From: Chrysopilus asiliformis
Taxonomy: Eukaryota > Arthropoda > Insecta > Diptera > Rhagionidae
DNA length: 64,000 nucleotides
Direction: 5' to 3'
Assembly: GCA_964034945.1 (NCBI GenBank)
Contig: OZ035961.1
Span: 89,716,991-89,780,990, forward strand
Under the pieces are notes generated by a model. The model was not told the DNA's origin and did no database searches. It saw only the letters and a list, made by a program, of their open reading frames with translations. This document shows positions 1 to 11,230 of this stretch, one piece after another. Position 1 is the first letter of the stretch; every line of letters begins with the position of its first letter. A program made the position numbers and the translations under genes.

Positions 1-56
1 AATATCTCACAAAACCAGTGAGGTTATGTACTCAAAAATAGAAAAACAAATCTACA

Positions 57-278
57 GCCCGGAGGTAAATTGATCTATGTCTCGTTTTTTTAAAATCGAG
101 TATTTTGTCCGACACAAATTTTTTAAATGACATCTTATCTTTGATTCTGTCTCGAAAAATGAAGTTACGGTTGTGTAAATAACATCATCTCCCATAGGAA
201 TATACGAGAAAGCGTCACCTTTAAACCGGTCTCCTGCACATTTTATTTTTTGTCGCCTAGTGCAGTTTACCTCCGGGC
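57..278. mobile_element. MITE with 13-bp TIRs and TACA target duplication
   Basis: The ends are GCCCGGAGGTAAA and its exact reverse complement TTTACCTCCGGGC, directly flanked by TACA on both sides (53-56 and 279-282). The 222-bp interior has no coding capacity. Clean ends and a 4-bp duplication support a non-autonomous DNA transposon; the superfamily is not assigned. Confidence 0.75.
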
Positions 279-282
279 TACA

Positions 283-1975
283 ACAATTATAATAACGTAT
301 CTTAGCAACAGCAATTGAAGCTATTTATTTTGGAATGTGCACGTTTAGAAGAACTTAAATAACTTTTCGTTGGTGCTACCAGTATTAAAATAAACATGCT
401 AAAACGTTCACTCAATATTTTTGATTAAGAAGTCAAGAAGAAAAGCTTTGTGTTTTTTTTCCATTCAAATCATGATTTTACATAAATAGCTTATAAAATA
501 TTAATAATTTTTAAGATTTTATACTCTAAACGTAAAAAAAATCCGAGAAACTGGCATTTTAAGATACGAATGAAAAAAAACACAAAACCTTTGCTTATTT
601 TAGAATCACCATATCAACAGCTTTTAGCAAAATATCACAAAATTAACAAATTACTAAAAATAATTATCTTCGTTTAGTATTTTCAATTTTAAAAAGCCAT
701 TCAGATCCAAATCTGAGTAAATGCCAATAAATCTATTCCTTTTTATCTGCCTTTCAAATTACCAAAAAAATATGTGTTAAAATATTAAGACAAAAGAAAA
801 ACTCATGTTAAAGACGGTTTCAAATATTTTTTCAAGTTATTTTTAAGTTTTATATACCAAACAATAAACACTTACCGATCAAGTATAATACATTCCTAAT
901 TGTTATTTAGGTGTCGCAAATTACGGAAAAATATGTGTAAAAATTTAAAACAGTTTTGATATTTAAATCTAACTATAAAACAATCGCTAATTCAATAAAA
1001 TTTGATTATAAAGAATGAGATTTCGTGTACAAAAAGTGTGATTTTTTAGTTTTATAACGTTTTTATTTCATTTTATGTTTGTTAAAGCTAAACGATTAAT
1101 AATATGCAATTATAATTAAAAACAAATCTTTAGTATCTTTCAAAGCAATTTTTTTCGGTTGCGATTTTTATCGTTTGTTATTTATTTTGAATATTTCCCC
1201 GAATGGTACAAAACAATAACAAAACGCTTGTTATATTAGATGGGCTTAAGCTTTTTCAGCATCAAAAAATAATACCTACCTAAGAAAAATCTTGCCTTGA
1301 AGATAATTACGATGATGGAACTAAAACTTGAAATAAATAAAGAAAATATCTTCAATATTAGCCACAAATATTGAAATTATCAAACTATAATGTGTAAAGT
1401 TATTAAATTGTAATAAGCTCAAATGTAATATTTATATTTAATAAAAATAAACTGAAGCATACTAAGAAATTGTGTGCTTAATTATAGAAAGAAAATTTTC
1501 AGTCTTCCTTTGAATTGAATTTTTATAAGCTTTTATTTAGTTCCACTTGTTTGTTTGTTCCTTTGATCTAATATCAAATTCTGAGATCTAATTTTAACCC
1601 TCTTCCATCAATCCGATTGACTTAAAATTTTAAACACATGCGTAACTCCGATGACAATGCAATATGTGTGTATGCTTTTACGAAAAAAAAAATAAAAAAA
1701 GAGAGGGTGGTTTTAATGGGAGAAACCTTGAAAGGTGTTCTCTCTAAAGGTGAAAACTGGATCAAAATCCCTTCAGAAATGCAGGACATAGCAGGTGAGA
1801 GGGTCTACTGAGAGAGGAGAGGGTAGATTTTTGTAGACGAAAATTTTCCTTAAGAGCGGCCTTTCTAATGACGAAACCCGAATCCAAATCCCTTCAGAAT
1901 TGCAGGAGATAGCAGTAAAGAGGTTTACAGAGAGTGGAAGTAGATATTGGTGGGCGAAACTTTTTTCTCTAATAT
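283..1975. other. AT-rich non-coding stretch
   Basis: Very AT-rich with many A and T runs. No recognisable protein, RNA gene or well-bounded repeat was seen. Stretch 1690-1960 contains two loosely similar segments built around 'aatcccttcagaa' and 'gcaggaNatagcag', which look like a decayed repeat. Confidence 0.5.
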
Positions 1976-1995
1976 TAAACATAACAAAAGCTATA

Positions 1996-2122
1996 GGCCC
2001 TATTCCAGAATCCGAAACGAATGGTTCGAATCGTAAACTCAATGTTGTTGTTGGTACAAAACACTAACAACAACATTGAGTTTACGATTCGAACCATTCG
2101 TATCGGATTCTGGAATAGGGCC
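1996..2122. mobile_element. Foldback MITE, copy 1, nested in a mini-me-like repeat
   Basis: Two arms of about 58 nt are reverse complements of each other with a single A/T mismatch seen, separated by a loop of about 11 nt (GTACAAAACAC region). Termini are GGCCCTATTCC and GGAATAGGGCC. TATA flanks both sides, and without the element the host repeat reads AGCTATAATTGCC, as in copies B, D and E. This proves a later insertion with a 4-bp TATA duplication. A second copy is at 39376-39502. Confidence 0.9.
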
Positions 2123-2457
2123 TTATAATTGCCAATCTGGCAATGATTGAAAACCCGTATGGTGATATTCGTATCAAAATTCGAACAGTTGTACCAAAAT
2201 TCCACTTTGAAGTCAAACTTTCCAATATGATTTTTTAAAATTTGTTCCAATCGGATTTTAATGTATGGGAGTTTTATGTAGATGCACCGTTTTTGAGATA
2301 TTCACAAAAAACGTTTTCGTTCGTATGGTGGTACCCCCCCCCCCCCAATTGTTCCTTTTTGCCCATTAACGAACTTAGCCTCGAATTTTACGAAAAACCG
2401 ATCTGCGCAAAATTTCAAGTCTGTAGCTCAATCCGTGCGCCTGCAATCCGCGCGGAC

Positions 2458-2563
2458 ACGGACGGACAGACAGACGGACAGACGGACGAACAGACGGACG
2501 GACAGACGGACGAACAGACGGACGGACAGACGGACGGATGGACAGACGGACGGACGGACGGAC
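2458..2563 (+). repeat. GGAC/AGAC (GTCY) microsatellite
   Basis: Tandem tetranucleotide units GGAC and AGAC, interrupted by GAAC, inside mini-me-like copy A. It is read through by an ORF of repeating T-D-G-Q residues that is a microsatellite artefact. Confidence 0.9.
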
Positions 2564-2990
2564 ATGCAAAAATTAATTATTTTTATCGTTCTAAACACAC
2601 TGATGTAATTAATTTTTTTTTTAAAAGCTTTTATTTATTGTGTGTGATGACGGGATCTTGACGTTACAAACGGTAAGGCAAATTTAATATACCCGTTGGT
2701 TTCACCATACGGGTATAAACACTGGATCCAAAACCTTTGAGAAGTTCAAGAGATATCCGCAAGTGGGGTAAGAAGAAAGAGAAAAAATTTGGAAAACAGC
2801 ACAACCTTTAACCATTTCAACGATACTCAGAACCTATTATTTTTTAATTTTTTTATGTGTATGGGGTGGTGCTTTCTCGCTCCCTTGTCACCGCGACCTT
2901 AAGATCTATTGTGACTTCCCCATTTTTACGTTAGCCACCCCTCTTCTAGATCCTTAGTGAATCTTAGAATGGTTTTGACTGGAGTCCTCT

Positions 2991-3395
2991 TTATGTCTTC
3001 TGGTAGTACTTGTGCCTTTCCCATATTAAGGACATCCTTGTTCGCGCCAAGGCTGCGCATTCGCACAGTATGTGCTCTGCAGTTTCAACCTCCTCTAGGC
3101 AGAGTCTGCAAATGTTGTCGGCGGTTATGCCTATGTTGTGTAGGTGGTAGTTTACTAGGCAGTGACCTGTGAGGAGGCCCACCATTGTCCTCAGTTCCTG
3201 CTTGTTGAGGTTTAAAAACTCTCTTGCTCTCTTTTTGGAGTAGTGGATGAATCTTTTTGATTGTCTTAATCCTGGGAGGCTTTCCCAATAGGCTACAGTT
3301 TCCTTTTCCTCCCAATTATTGATCTCCATTTTTTGGAGACTCTGCGGAATTGCGCAAAAAGGCTCTGGGCCAATATGCGTGGATTCAGCACCTAC
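2991..3395 (-). pseudogene. 5'-truncated LINE: end of RNase H and C-terminal zinc knuckle
   Basis: The minus-strand frame opens after a stop at 3396-3398 and runs 134 codons to a stop at 2991. It begins with a G-P-E-P-F-C-A-I-P segment, continues W-E-S-L-P-G-L-R-Q and G-L-L-T-G-H-C, then a C-x2-C-x7-H-x4-C knuckle. This module closes the ORF2 of RNase H-bearing non-LTR retrotransposons (I/R1/LOA-like elements). No reverse transcriptase or endonuclease is present, so it is a typical 5'-truncated insertion. The remaining frame has no internal stop, which suggests a fairly young copy. Sequence 2880-2990 is probably its 3' UTR. Confidence 0.8.
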
Positions 3396-3978
3396 TCAGA
3401 ACCTAACTTGAAAGTTTCATTAAAATCGGTTCAGTATGTGTAGTTTTTGAGAAATCCGGTCACAAAAATAACCACCGACTATCCTTTATAATTTAATCTG
3501 ATTTGCTTATGATTGAGGAAAGTAATTTGAAACCAATTAACGAGATAAAATTTTACAAAGTAAAATCGATATTGCGTTTAAGTGTCAATAAAGAAAAATC
3601 TAAGTTTGTTGATCTAAATTAAATACTCGTTATTGAATCATCAAGTTTCCCATCTTATCATTGAGTAAACACTTTTGAGTGATTTCTTTTTCTTTTTATT
3701 TATTAATGGCATTTCAACTTCCAAGTCATCCACACTTCTATCGATGATAACAAACTTTTAAGCGCGTTTATATTTAAAAAAATTGATTAGGTTGCAATTT
3801 TTTCAGGTTTGTGGGTTCAGGCGATTTTTTTCTAATTTCTAATCGGTTAATAGTTCAAATTTCTTGTAGTTGATTTTTCGCAAGTTTTTAGACATTTTCA
3901 ATAAATTTTGCGAGGGTTTTTTTATGGGTTTGAGAATTATTTTGCGATGTCCACACTTTTACCGAAAGCAGGCGAATG

Positions 3979-4110
3979 GGCATTCCTACACGTGTTGTAA
4001 AAACAACCATAACGACAACGATGAACGACAACAGTTTGAGAACCCCCTCCCTAGTCACTGACCAATCAGAACCCGTTCCGCTGATGCACGACAACACGTG
4101 TAGGAATGCC
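3979..4110. repeat. 132-bp inverted-repeat unit (MITE-like)
   Basis: GGCATTCCTACACGTGTTGT at 3979-3998 is matched exactly by its reverse complement at 4091-4110. The interior is CAACGA/ACGACAAC-rich. Perfect 20-bp inverted ends fit a small MITE or foldback; no target duplication is clear. Confidence 0.6.
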
Positions 4111-4163
4111 TAATCACAGTCACCTGTTATAGCTAACGTTACGTTTCCAATAGTTGATTGACA

Positions 4164-4290
4164 GACATGCTCGGACATCCTCATAATTTTGCCTGAAACG
4201 GATTTCGTATTGATTAAAAATTTTCTATCTGCCCCCGTTCTTGACTCGGTCTCGGTCATGAATACAATACTTTCCCTCTATAGAAGAAGA
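4164..4290 (+). repeat. Dispersed repeat segment shared with 36490-36620
   Basis: The stretch containing CGGACATCCTCATAATTTTG, GAAACGGATTTCGTA and CATGAATACAATACTTTCC recurs at 36495-36620, where it directly follows a 570-bp GTCY array. Here only a remnant of the array (GACAGACATGC) precedes it. This is the flank of a microsatellite-bearing element whose array collapsed or was never expanded at this site. Confidence 0.7.
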
Positions 4291-4594
4291 AAGTAAAAAC
4301 TGAATTAAATGTAATAAAATAAATGAAACCTTTACAAAACAAGCATTAATATTATTGTAAATGTCTTAAAACTATATAATATTTACAAATAAATTAAAAT
4401 TATTGTTCACATAAAAAATTGGTATTACTAATTTAAATTAAAGTTAAAAAAAACTACAATATCAACTACGAAAGTGTTAAATTCGATGTAGAATTATGGA
4501 AGCCTCGAATATCCCCGAGAGCATCTTCAGGCATTAAAAGTCCTGGAAAATAATGCAAAAAATCATTGAAAATTCGGTTTTGAAGAAAAATAAA

Positions 4595-7140
4595 TTAATT
4601 TTTACCGGCAAAACTCGCCGAAACGAAGCAAACAATCGAACCAGCAATAAAGGCTCTAAATGCTCCCGCTGTGATTTTATCCCGTCTTTCGGGCGCCATC
4701 GCCCCCAAAGTCCCGATCACAATCCCCAAAGAGCTGGGATTTGCAAAACCACAAATCGCAAATGTTGCAATCGCTGAGCTTTTTGCCTGAACAAATTGAA
4801 ATGAATAAATTTTTGGTGCGAATTCTTAAATTAAAATGACTAACTGTGAGTAGCCCAGCATCCATGAATGCGCCAAGTCTTTCGTAAGCGACGAACTCGT
4901 TTATCACCGTCTTTGTCGCAATTACTTGGGCGACGGTTTCAGATTCCTCCCAGGAAACACCCATCATCCAACTTAAGGGCATGAAGATTTTCGAGAAGAT
5001 ATTCTCAAATGTTAAATTGTTAACTCCTACTAAGTATCCGAGCCAATTGACGACGCCATTCAGGAATGATACGAAACTGATAAACGCCACCAAATTGGCA
5101 ACGATCCCGAGAATCACATCAATTGCAATTGTGGCGCCCTTTGAAGCAGCGTCCAGAATTGAGGAGTCGTTCCTAAAATTTAAATTAATCTGAACACAAC
5201 TTTTGAGTTAAGTTTTTTGTTTAATTACGGTTTCTCCATAGTGATATTATCAGCTTTGGTTTCGCTCTCCTCGGTTTCGGGGTAGAAAAGTTTGGACCAC
5301 GCCAAGGACGCTGGAGCTGCCATTACACTGGCTGTGATTAAGTATTCCGGTTTCGCCCCATACGACATATAGGCGGCTAAAACGGTGCCAGAAACCGTTG
5401 CGAAACCGGAAACTATTATTGAATGGATCTCCGATCCGGTCAAGGATTTTATGTACGGTCGAATGAGTAGCGGTGCCTCAGTCATACCCAGAAAAATGTT
5501 GGCTGCTGCATTGACACTTTCGCAAACGGTGGTACCAAGGATTTTCTGCAATATCCAACCCAATTTCGAGATAATAAATTGCATCACACCCAAATAGTAA
5601 AGCATCGAAATGAAGAAACTGAAGAAGAATATCACAGGAATCACCGCGAATGCGAATATCTTCTGATCGACGATGAAACTTCCAAAGACAAATCGGCAGC
5701 CATCCTCAGAGTACGAAAGAAATGTGGCCACCTTGTTTCCAATGCACTGGAATATATTTCGGCCAACTTCCCAGCGAATACAAATCACTCCCAACAGGAA
5801 CTGTAGACAAATCCCAGTAAGGACTGTTTTCCACTTAATTGCCCTGCGGTTGGTGGAGAAAACGTATCCCGTGAACAGGAAGACGAGTGGAGTTAGGAGA
5901 GCCACAAGCTTTTGTACATTTTTGTGCGTTTCGAAATATAGAAATACTCCAACGGCAACTAATACTAAAAGCAGTACTAAACAAGCTGCGATTCTGAAAT
6001 GTAAAGCATTTAATTAAAAAAGGTTCTAAGAAGAAAAAAAATGTTACGGGAGAGTGGGCAAGTTCGATACAAGAGGAAACCCATTAAAAATCAATGTATT
6101 TAGTACAGTTTTTCTAAAAAAAAAAAAACTGGGAACTCTAAATTTCATGAAGGTCCTCCCCGGTACAAAACTGCCCACATTCTCCTACATACTTATTCTT
6201 AAAAAAAATTTGAATTCCATGTTGTGTCGGTTTCAAAATACGATAATAAGCTTTTTTTCCGTAAGCAGGCTTGAATATCGTATAGTAAAACAGTCCAAGA
6301 TAAGTAAAAATAAACAGGATTAAAAACATTCCATATCCATCGCACCATTGAAAGCCGCATTTTCCATAGCAGCGACCTTTTTCCACATCCGACTGGTCTT
6401 TTCCCTCTTAAAAATTTGGAATAAAAATTATTTGATTTTCTTTTTGTAATACGACTAGTTTTTAGTACTAATCAAGCTTTTTAAAGAGCTTTTGGGTGAG
6501 CTTTAGATTGAGCTTTTGTGCAGAACGTCTTCGAATAGGTCAGGCATGCCTGCTCTGAAACTCCACTAGGAGCCTGTTTCTGGCAGAACTTTAAACCTTA
6601 TTAAAGGTTTTCCAAGAAACCGAGAATATCAAATAAGTTGGGCTTTTTAAACACGACGACTGCGAACGCAGAGCTTTTCAGAAAATTTGAGTTTTTTTCA
6701 TTTATTATAAAATTTTTCAAAAAAAAACGGAGATTTTTTATGGATTTTAAATTTTTTTCTCAGTTTAACCGCCGTGAGTCACCTTAAAAAGCATCTCAAA
6801 AATCTCACCTGAATATACGAAAAAGTATGTTGCATACGACAAATAGGAAATTGCGAAAATATGAACAATCCCATACAATAACCAATTAATTACTTTTTGG
6901 TGGCGTTTTACTACATTACTAAGTTTTTGGTAGAAAATTTCCTCCTTTGAGATGTTTGCATTATCAAAACTTGTTGACATATCGGGATCCTTGGAACTTA
7001 AATCCGAGCTTTTCCTTGGAGTCAAAGTTATCACTTCTCCCTAAAATAAAAAAAAAAATTATTCAACATTTTTCATATGTTTTACAATTTAAATCACTCA
7101 CGTTGTCTTGAACAAATGACTGATTTTTTGCGCCGTTCAT
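4595..7140 (-). CDS. CNT: Concentrative nucleoside transporter (SLC28/CNT family)
   Basis: Na+/H+-coupled importer of nucleosides across the plasma membrane. Coding exons (minus strand): 7140-7102, 7040-6809, 6406-6193, 5993-5229, 5172-4845, 4786-4595. All introns have GT/AG borders and every junction phase agrees, giving 589 aa, close to the usual CNT length of about 600. Family hallmarks seen: the E-S-V-N-A-A-A-N-I-F-L-G-M-T-E-A-P-L-L motif in exon 4; the nucleoside-site signature N-E-F-V-A at about residues 508-512, preceded by T-K-T; and G-F-A-N-P-S-S-L-G-I in the last exon. Exons 3-6 carry repeated hydrophobic membrane segments. The first exon codes only 13 residues; its ATG follows a TTTTTGCAG acceptor by 17 nt, so a 5'-UTR intron is likely. 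No frameshift or stop is seen, so the gene appears functional. Ortholog number within CNT is not resolved. Confidence 0.95.
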
Positions 7141-7157
7141 TTTGAATGATTTTTAGT
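7141..7157 (-). other. 5'-UTR part of CNT exon 1 with upstream splice acceptor
   Basis: Reading the minus strand, a pyrimidine-rich tract ends in TTTTTGCAG, followed by 17 nt and then the CNT start codon. This is a good acceptor and implies one or more non-coding exons upstream. No upstream donor was identified. Confidence 0.55.
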
Positions 7158-7400
7158 CTGCAAAAATAAAATTAATTGCTGAAATTAATTTAAATTCATA
7201 AATAATTTTAATGGGGATATAATGCTTTAACACTTCCACAATAAATTACTATTAGATTAGTTTTTAACAATAACAAAAGTTATATACAAATGAGTTTTGA
7301 GGAATTGCGTTTTTACTAATGTTTTGTAAAAAAAAAATCGGTTTTTAGAAGAAATGAAGTAAATTATGTAAAAAAGAAATAATTATGTAAAAAAGAAATA

Positions 7401-7560
7401 ATGTCCGTCTGTCTGTTCATCTGTCTGTCCATCTGTCCGTCCGTGAACACCATAACTTTCGAAAAGATTGAGCCAGAGACTTGAAATTATGTATGGTTAC
7501 GTTTCTCGTAAATGACTAAGTGCCGTTTGCACCAACGAGGCTTAGCAACTAAGTACAACT
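7401..7560 (-). repeat. GTCY-type repeat, family 2 fragment
   Basis: A GTCCGTCTGTCTGTTCATCT array is followed by 'acaccataactttcgaaaagattgagccagagacttgaaat', the core shared with 35131-35600, 55262-55790, 57740-58130 and 60480-60885. It is a diverged relative of the mini-me-like family, truncated here. Confidence 0.65.
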
Positions 7561-8412
7561 TAAAATATTTAAGTCGCAGAATTTCTTTTTTCGTTTTAAG
7601 AGCCTATCCTAGAGAATCGCTGTTTTGAAGCATCTTTGGTACACTTGATTGAGAAAACTATAAGAGATAGCGCAATGGAGTTTTCGCTATTTTGTTATGA
7701 TAAGTTTAAACTAAAATTTGCGTGTTTCACTTTTTTTATTTTCAACCCCATTATTTATAAATTTCATTACAAAGTTAGATAATTTCGTAATTTTTACCAT
7801 CTTTGGTACACTAGATCGTAATATCCGTGCAAGATGGAATAACAAAATGTTCTACAAAAATGGACAGCATAATATTTTTAACACTTTGCCTGTTTAGAAT
7901 TTAAAAAAAACTGCGTGAAAACTAAGTAATAGTAGTTTTATTGAAAGTCAAAATGCCACTTTTTTAACCGCCATTTTCATATCAATTTATTTTTATGTAT
8001 GGCGTGAAATTCATGCAATAGTTAAAATGTTCATTAATCTATCAATTGATATTAAAAAAAATCAATATAAGTGGGTGAAATATGTAGAAATAATTGAATA
8101 AAAGAGTTAAGAAAATCAATGAAATCCAACATTTTAGTTTATGGTTTGGGTCAAAGGTATTGATTAGTTCTCTCAAGTTTCGACCGTGTCGCTAGTTGTA
8201 TCTGTGGTAAATGATCAATGAACTTTTTGGACGCACGCACCCTTAGTATAACATGTATGTGCCTCGGTTCGCCGAATGAAATTTCGGCAAACTTTCGGGA
8301 TTTGTCGATTATTTAGCCGTTCATTTAGAATTTGATATAAACAATATTCCGAACAGGGGCGTGGCGTGAGTTTTGAAGCTAGGGATGCAAATTTTAATTT
8401 TTTGGAATTTAT

Positions 8413-8856
8413 GGGCCTATTCTTAAAATGTAAGATTGCTCTGTATCTGTAACTTTACATTTTCAGTCCACTTTGCTATTCACAAACTGTAACTTTGACA
8501 TTCTGTATCTGTAACTAGCTGTCAAATCATCTGTAAGTTTATGCCGAGAGAAAACTTATCCATAAGGTTACATTTTTTAAGAAAAATGCAAAATTTTAAG
8601 AATAAAGGAAATATGTCGGACTTAATATTGTTGTATAATGGATGGGAAGAAGATTCTGAGTAAGTTAAATAAAAATACTTAGAAAGAAATGTTTATACGA
8701 TTTGTTATACAGTTCAGAAGAAGCAACTGTCAGGAATCCCTATTATTCAGTTACAGTTTGTGAATACCAATTTGGAATCTAATGTAAAATTAGTATGAAT
8801 CATGTGGAACATGTAAAGTTACAGTTGCAGATACATTTACATTCGTGAATAGCCCC
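8413..8856. mobile_element. MITE with about 40-bp imperfect TIRs
   Basis: The left end GGGCCTATTCTTAAAATGTA and the reverse complement of the right end GGGGCTATTCACGAATGTAA align. They continue into a shared TGTATCTGNAACTGTAACTTTAC block. The interior repeats 'tctgtatctgtaact' several times. Flanks suggest TTA or AT as target duplication but this is ambiguous. Confidence 0.7.
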
Positions 8857-9310
8857 ATTAATTGCCAACTTAAGGTTTTTAGGTTATTAATAAAGGTATT
8901 TTTTGTGTTGTGCAAAAATACATCTCTCGTTAGCTACTTAAATGAATGACAATAAAATAATAAAAAGTTCAAAACTTTAAAATAACTTGTACTTTATAAT
9001 TATGAAAAATTCATCCGATCTTTGATCCCCAGACTACGAAATTATAATGTGTTTGTTTTTTATTCGAGACCCTTATATATCCGCGTCGAGAGAAAAAGTA
9101 AATTAATGATCTTTTTGTATAAAAAATACTGTTATAAAATAAAATATTTACGATTGTCCGCATAAACCCGGATACACCAAGATCGTTCTTAACTCAGAAT
9201 TGCTAATTCTGAAGAGAATTAAACAGCTTTTTGAAAATTTTTAAATCGCTGTAACTTACAAATTGCCAAACTTTGTTATCTTTTGTTTTGGTCTCCCGCG
9301 ATCAAGAATA

Positions 9311-9425
9311 CACTCATACCTCGCTTTACGGCCTAGATACGTTCCGGGAAAGTTGGCCGTAAAGCGAAAAGCCGTATAACGAATCAATTATTTTCATACA
9401 AACCCATACAAATTCAATAGGATCC
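9311..9425 (+). mobile_element. One end of a pogo/Tigger-like MITE (truncated)
   Basis: CTCATACCTCGCTTTACGGC, 'tagatacgttcc' and repeated GGCCGTAAAGCG motifs resemble the terminal design of the element at 47457-47693. No matching right end was found, so this is a fragment. Confidence 0.45.
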
Positions 9426-9713
9426 GTTCCAATTTATTTTAAATAACGTAGTTTTTAGTTTAAAATGCATTTTTTTGTTTTTATTTCATTTAAAAATGCT
9501 TACATACAAAATAAAACTACATAACAAGTAATATAAGGATAACTCCAATAACAAAAAAAATTCATATGTACATAAAAAGATAATTTTAAAAAAATTAAAA
9601 AAATTCATCTGCACATGTCCATATATGTACATAATAAAAAACATAATTTAAAATGTTTAAATCGGTTCTAATCTGATGACGAAAATGAATTACACCAGTG
9701 TGTTTAGAATGAT

Positions 9714-10276
9714 AAACATAACAAAAGCTATAATTGCCAATCTGGCAATCATTGGAGACCCGTATGGTGATATTCGTATGAAAATTCGAACAGTTGTACC
9801 AAAATTCCACTTTGAAGTCAAACTTTCCAATAAGATTTTTTAAAATTTATTCCAATCGGATTTTGGTGTATGGAAGTTTTATATAGAATCATATCCTAAA
9901 TAACTTTTGTTCTTGGACTTTTTTGATGAGATGCACCTTTTTTGAGATATTCACAAAAACCGTTTTCGTTCGTATGGGGGGTACCCCCCCTAATGGTCCA
10001 TTTTTGCCCATTAACGAACTTAGCCTCGCAATTTACGAAAAACTGATCTGTGCAAAATTTCAAGTCTCTAGCTCAATCCGTGCGCCCGCAATCCGCGCCA
10101 CAGACGGACAGACGGACGGACAGACAGACGGACGGACGGACATGCTAAATTCAACTTTTTTCATCACTCTAAACACACTGGTGTAATTCATTTTTGTGTG
10201 TGATGACGGGATCTTAGCGTTACAAACGGTAAGGCAAAGTTAGTATACCCTTTGGTTTCACCATACGGGTATAAAA
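9714..10276 (+). repeat. mini-me-like repeat, copy B
   Basis: Near full-length copy from AACATAACAAAAGCTATA through ATTGCCAATCTGGCAAT, the conserved core, a short GACGGACAGAC array and the GGTTTCACCATACGGGTATA end. The intact junction at 9720-9740 (AGCTATAATTGCC) serves as the empty-site reference for the MITE inserted in copy A. The ORF in it is repeat-derived. Confidence 0.8.
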
Positions 10277-10283
10277 ATAATTA

Positions 10284-10670
10284 ATTTTTGCATGTCCGTC
10301 CGTCCGTCTGTGGCGCGGATTGCGGGCGCACGGATTGAGCTACAGACTTGAAATTTTGCACCGATTCGTTTTTCGTAAAATGCGAGACTAAGTTCGTTCA
10401 TGAGCAAAAATGGACTATTAGAAGGGGATACCCCCCATACGAACGAAAACGTTTTTGGTGAAAAACGGTGGATTTTATCAAAAAAGTACAAGAACGAAAG
10501 TTGTTTAGGATATGATTCTACATAAATCTCCCATACATTAAAATCCGATTGGAATAAATTTTAAAAAATCTTATTGAAAAGTTTGCCTTTAGAGTGGAAT
10601 TTTGATACAACTGTTCGCCATTCACTTAAATCACCATACCATAACCACATTTTAAAATTTAATAGAATAG
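10284..10670 (-). repeat. mini-me-like repeat, copy C (inverted, lacks TATACCC end)
   Basis: The reverse complement of the same repeat core begins at the GTCCGTCCGTCCGTCTGTGG array immediately after copy B ends, giving a tail-to-tail pair. The TATACCC end and hairpin end are missing or diverged. Inverted adjacency suggests insertion of one copy next to another, or a rearrangement. Confidence 0.7.
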
Positions 10671-10969
10671 AATACTATAATTTATTAACATGAATTTGTG
10701 AAAACAGGCAACAATGGATAAATTTTCAATGTCCAAATGAAGAAATTAGGCAACATAAACGTTTCATGGCACACATTTAAAAAGAGAAGCTTTCGATCAA
10801 GCTTTTGTATCGGTTAATCGAAAATGAAATGGCGCCACTATCTAACTCTGAGCTTTTTTTCCTTAGGATAGCCTCTTAAGAATTTCGAATTTCGTTTAAG
10901 TAGAATTTCGTTTAAGTCGGCTAAACACAACTTAATTTTTTAAGAATAGTACGCGCAAACGGGCCTAAG

Positions 10970-11230
10970 TTCTTGAACGGTCAAAATTGAACCATTCCTT
11001 CCCCCTTCCCCTATACAAACGAAACAATGTTTTGCAATTTTCTCGAAAACGGTACGTCATATTGAAAAATTTATAAAGGTAGAATGTGTTTAAAATAGGA
11101 TTTTACATAACTCATTCATACATCAAAATCGAATCGGACCACTGCTTCCCCTCCCCTCTCACATACAAATGGAATTCTCTTGTCCTATTTTCCCAAAAAA
11201 CTGTGCATCGTATCGAAAAAATTCAAAAAT
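10970..11230 (-). repeat. Family 2 repeat fragment
   Basis: Contains 'tctcgaaaacggtacgtcat', 'ttataaaggtagaatgtgtttaaaatagga' and 'ttttacataactcattcatacatcaaaatc', matching the body of the family 2 GTCY repeats near 35400 and 55600. No GTCY array is left. Confidence 0.6.

Larger units (their letters stand above)
1979..2716 (+). repeat. mini-me/DINE-like GTCY repeat, copy A
   Basis: Starts at AACATAACAAAAGCTATA next to the near-palindrome ATTGCCAATCTGGCAAT and ends at CCATACGGGTATA. It contains a (GGACAGAC)-type array at about 2458-2563. Five more copies of the same sequence lie in this window. The order (hairpin-like end, single-copy core, GTCY microsatellite, TATACCC-type end) is that of the mini-me/DINE elements of flies. 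The ORF across it is repeat-derived. Copy A is split by a foldback MITE at 1996-2122. Confidence 0.8.

Noticed and set aside
2242..2661. Conserved ORF (F-Y-E-K, A-K-F-Q-V, R-A-P-A-I-R) seen also at 9923, 10258, 12850, 46030
   Set aside because: All lie in copies of one non-coding repeat; open on different frames, ending in microsatellite, and the similarity is at DNA level.
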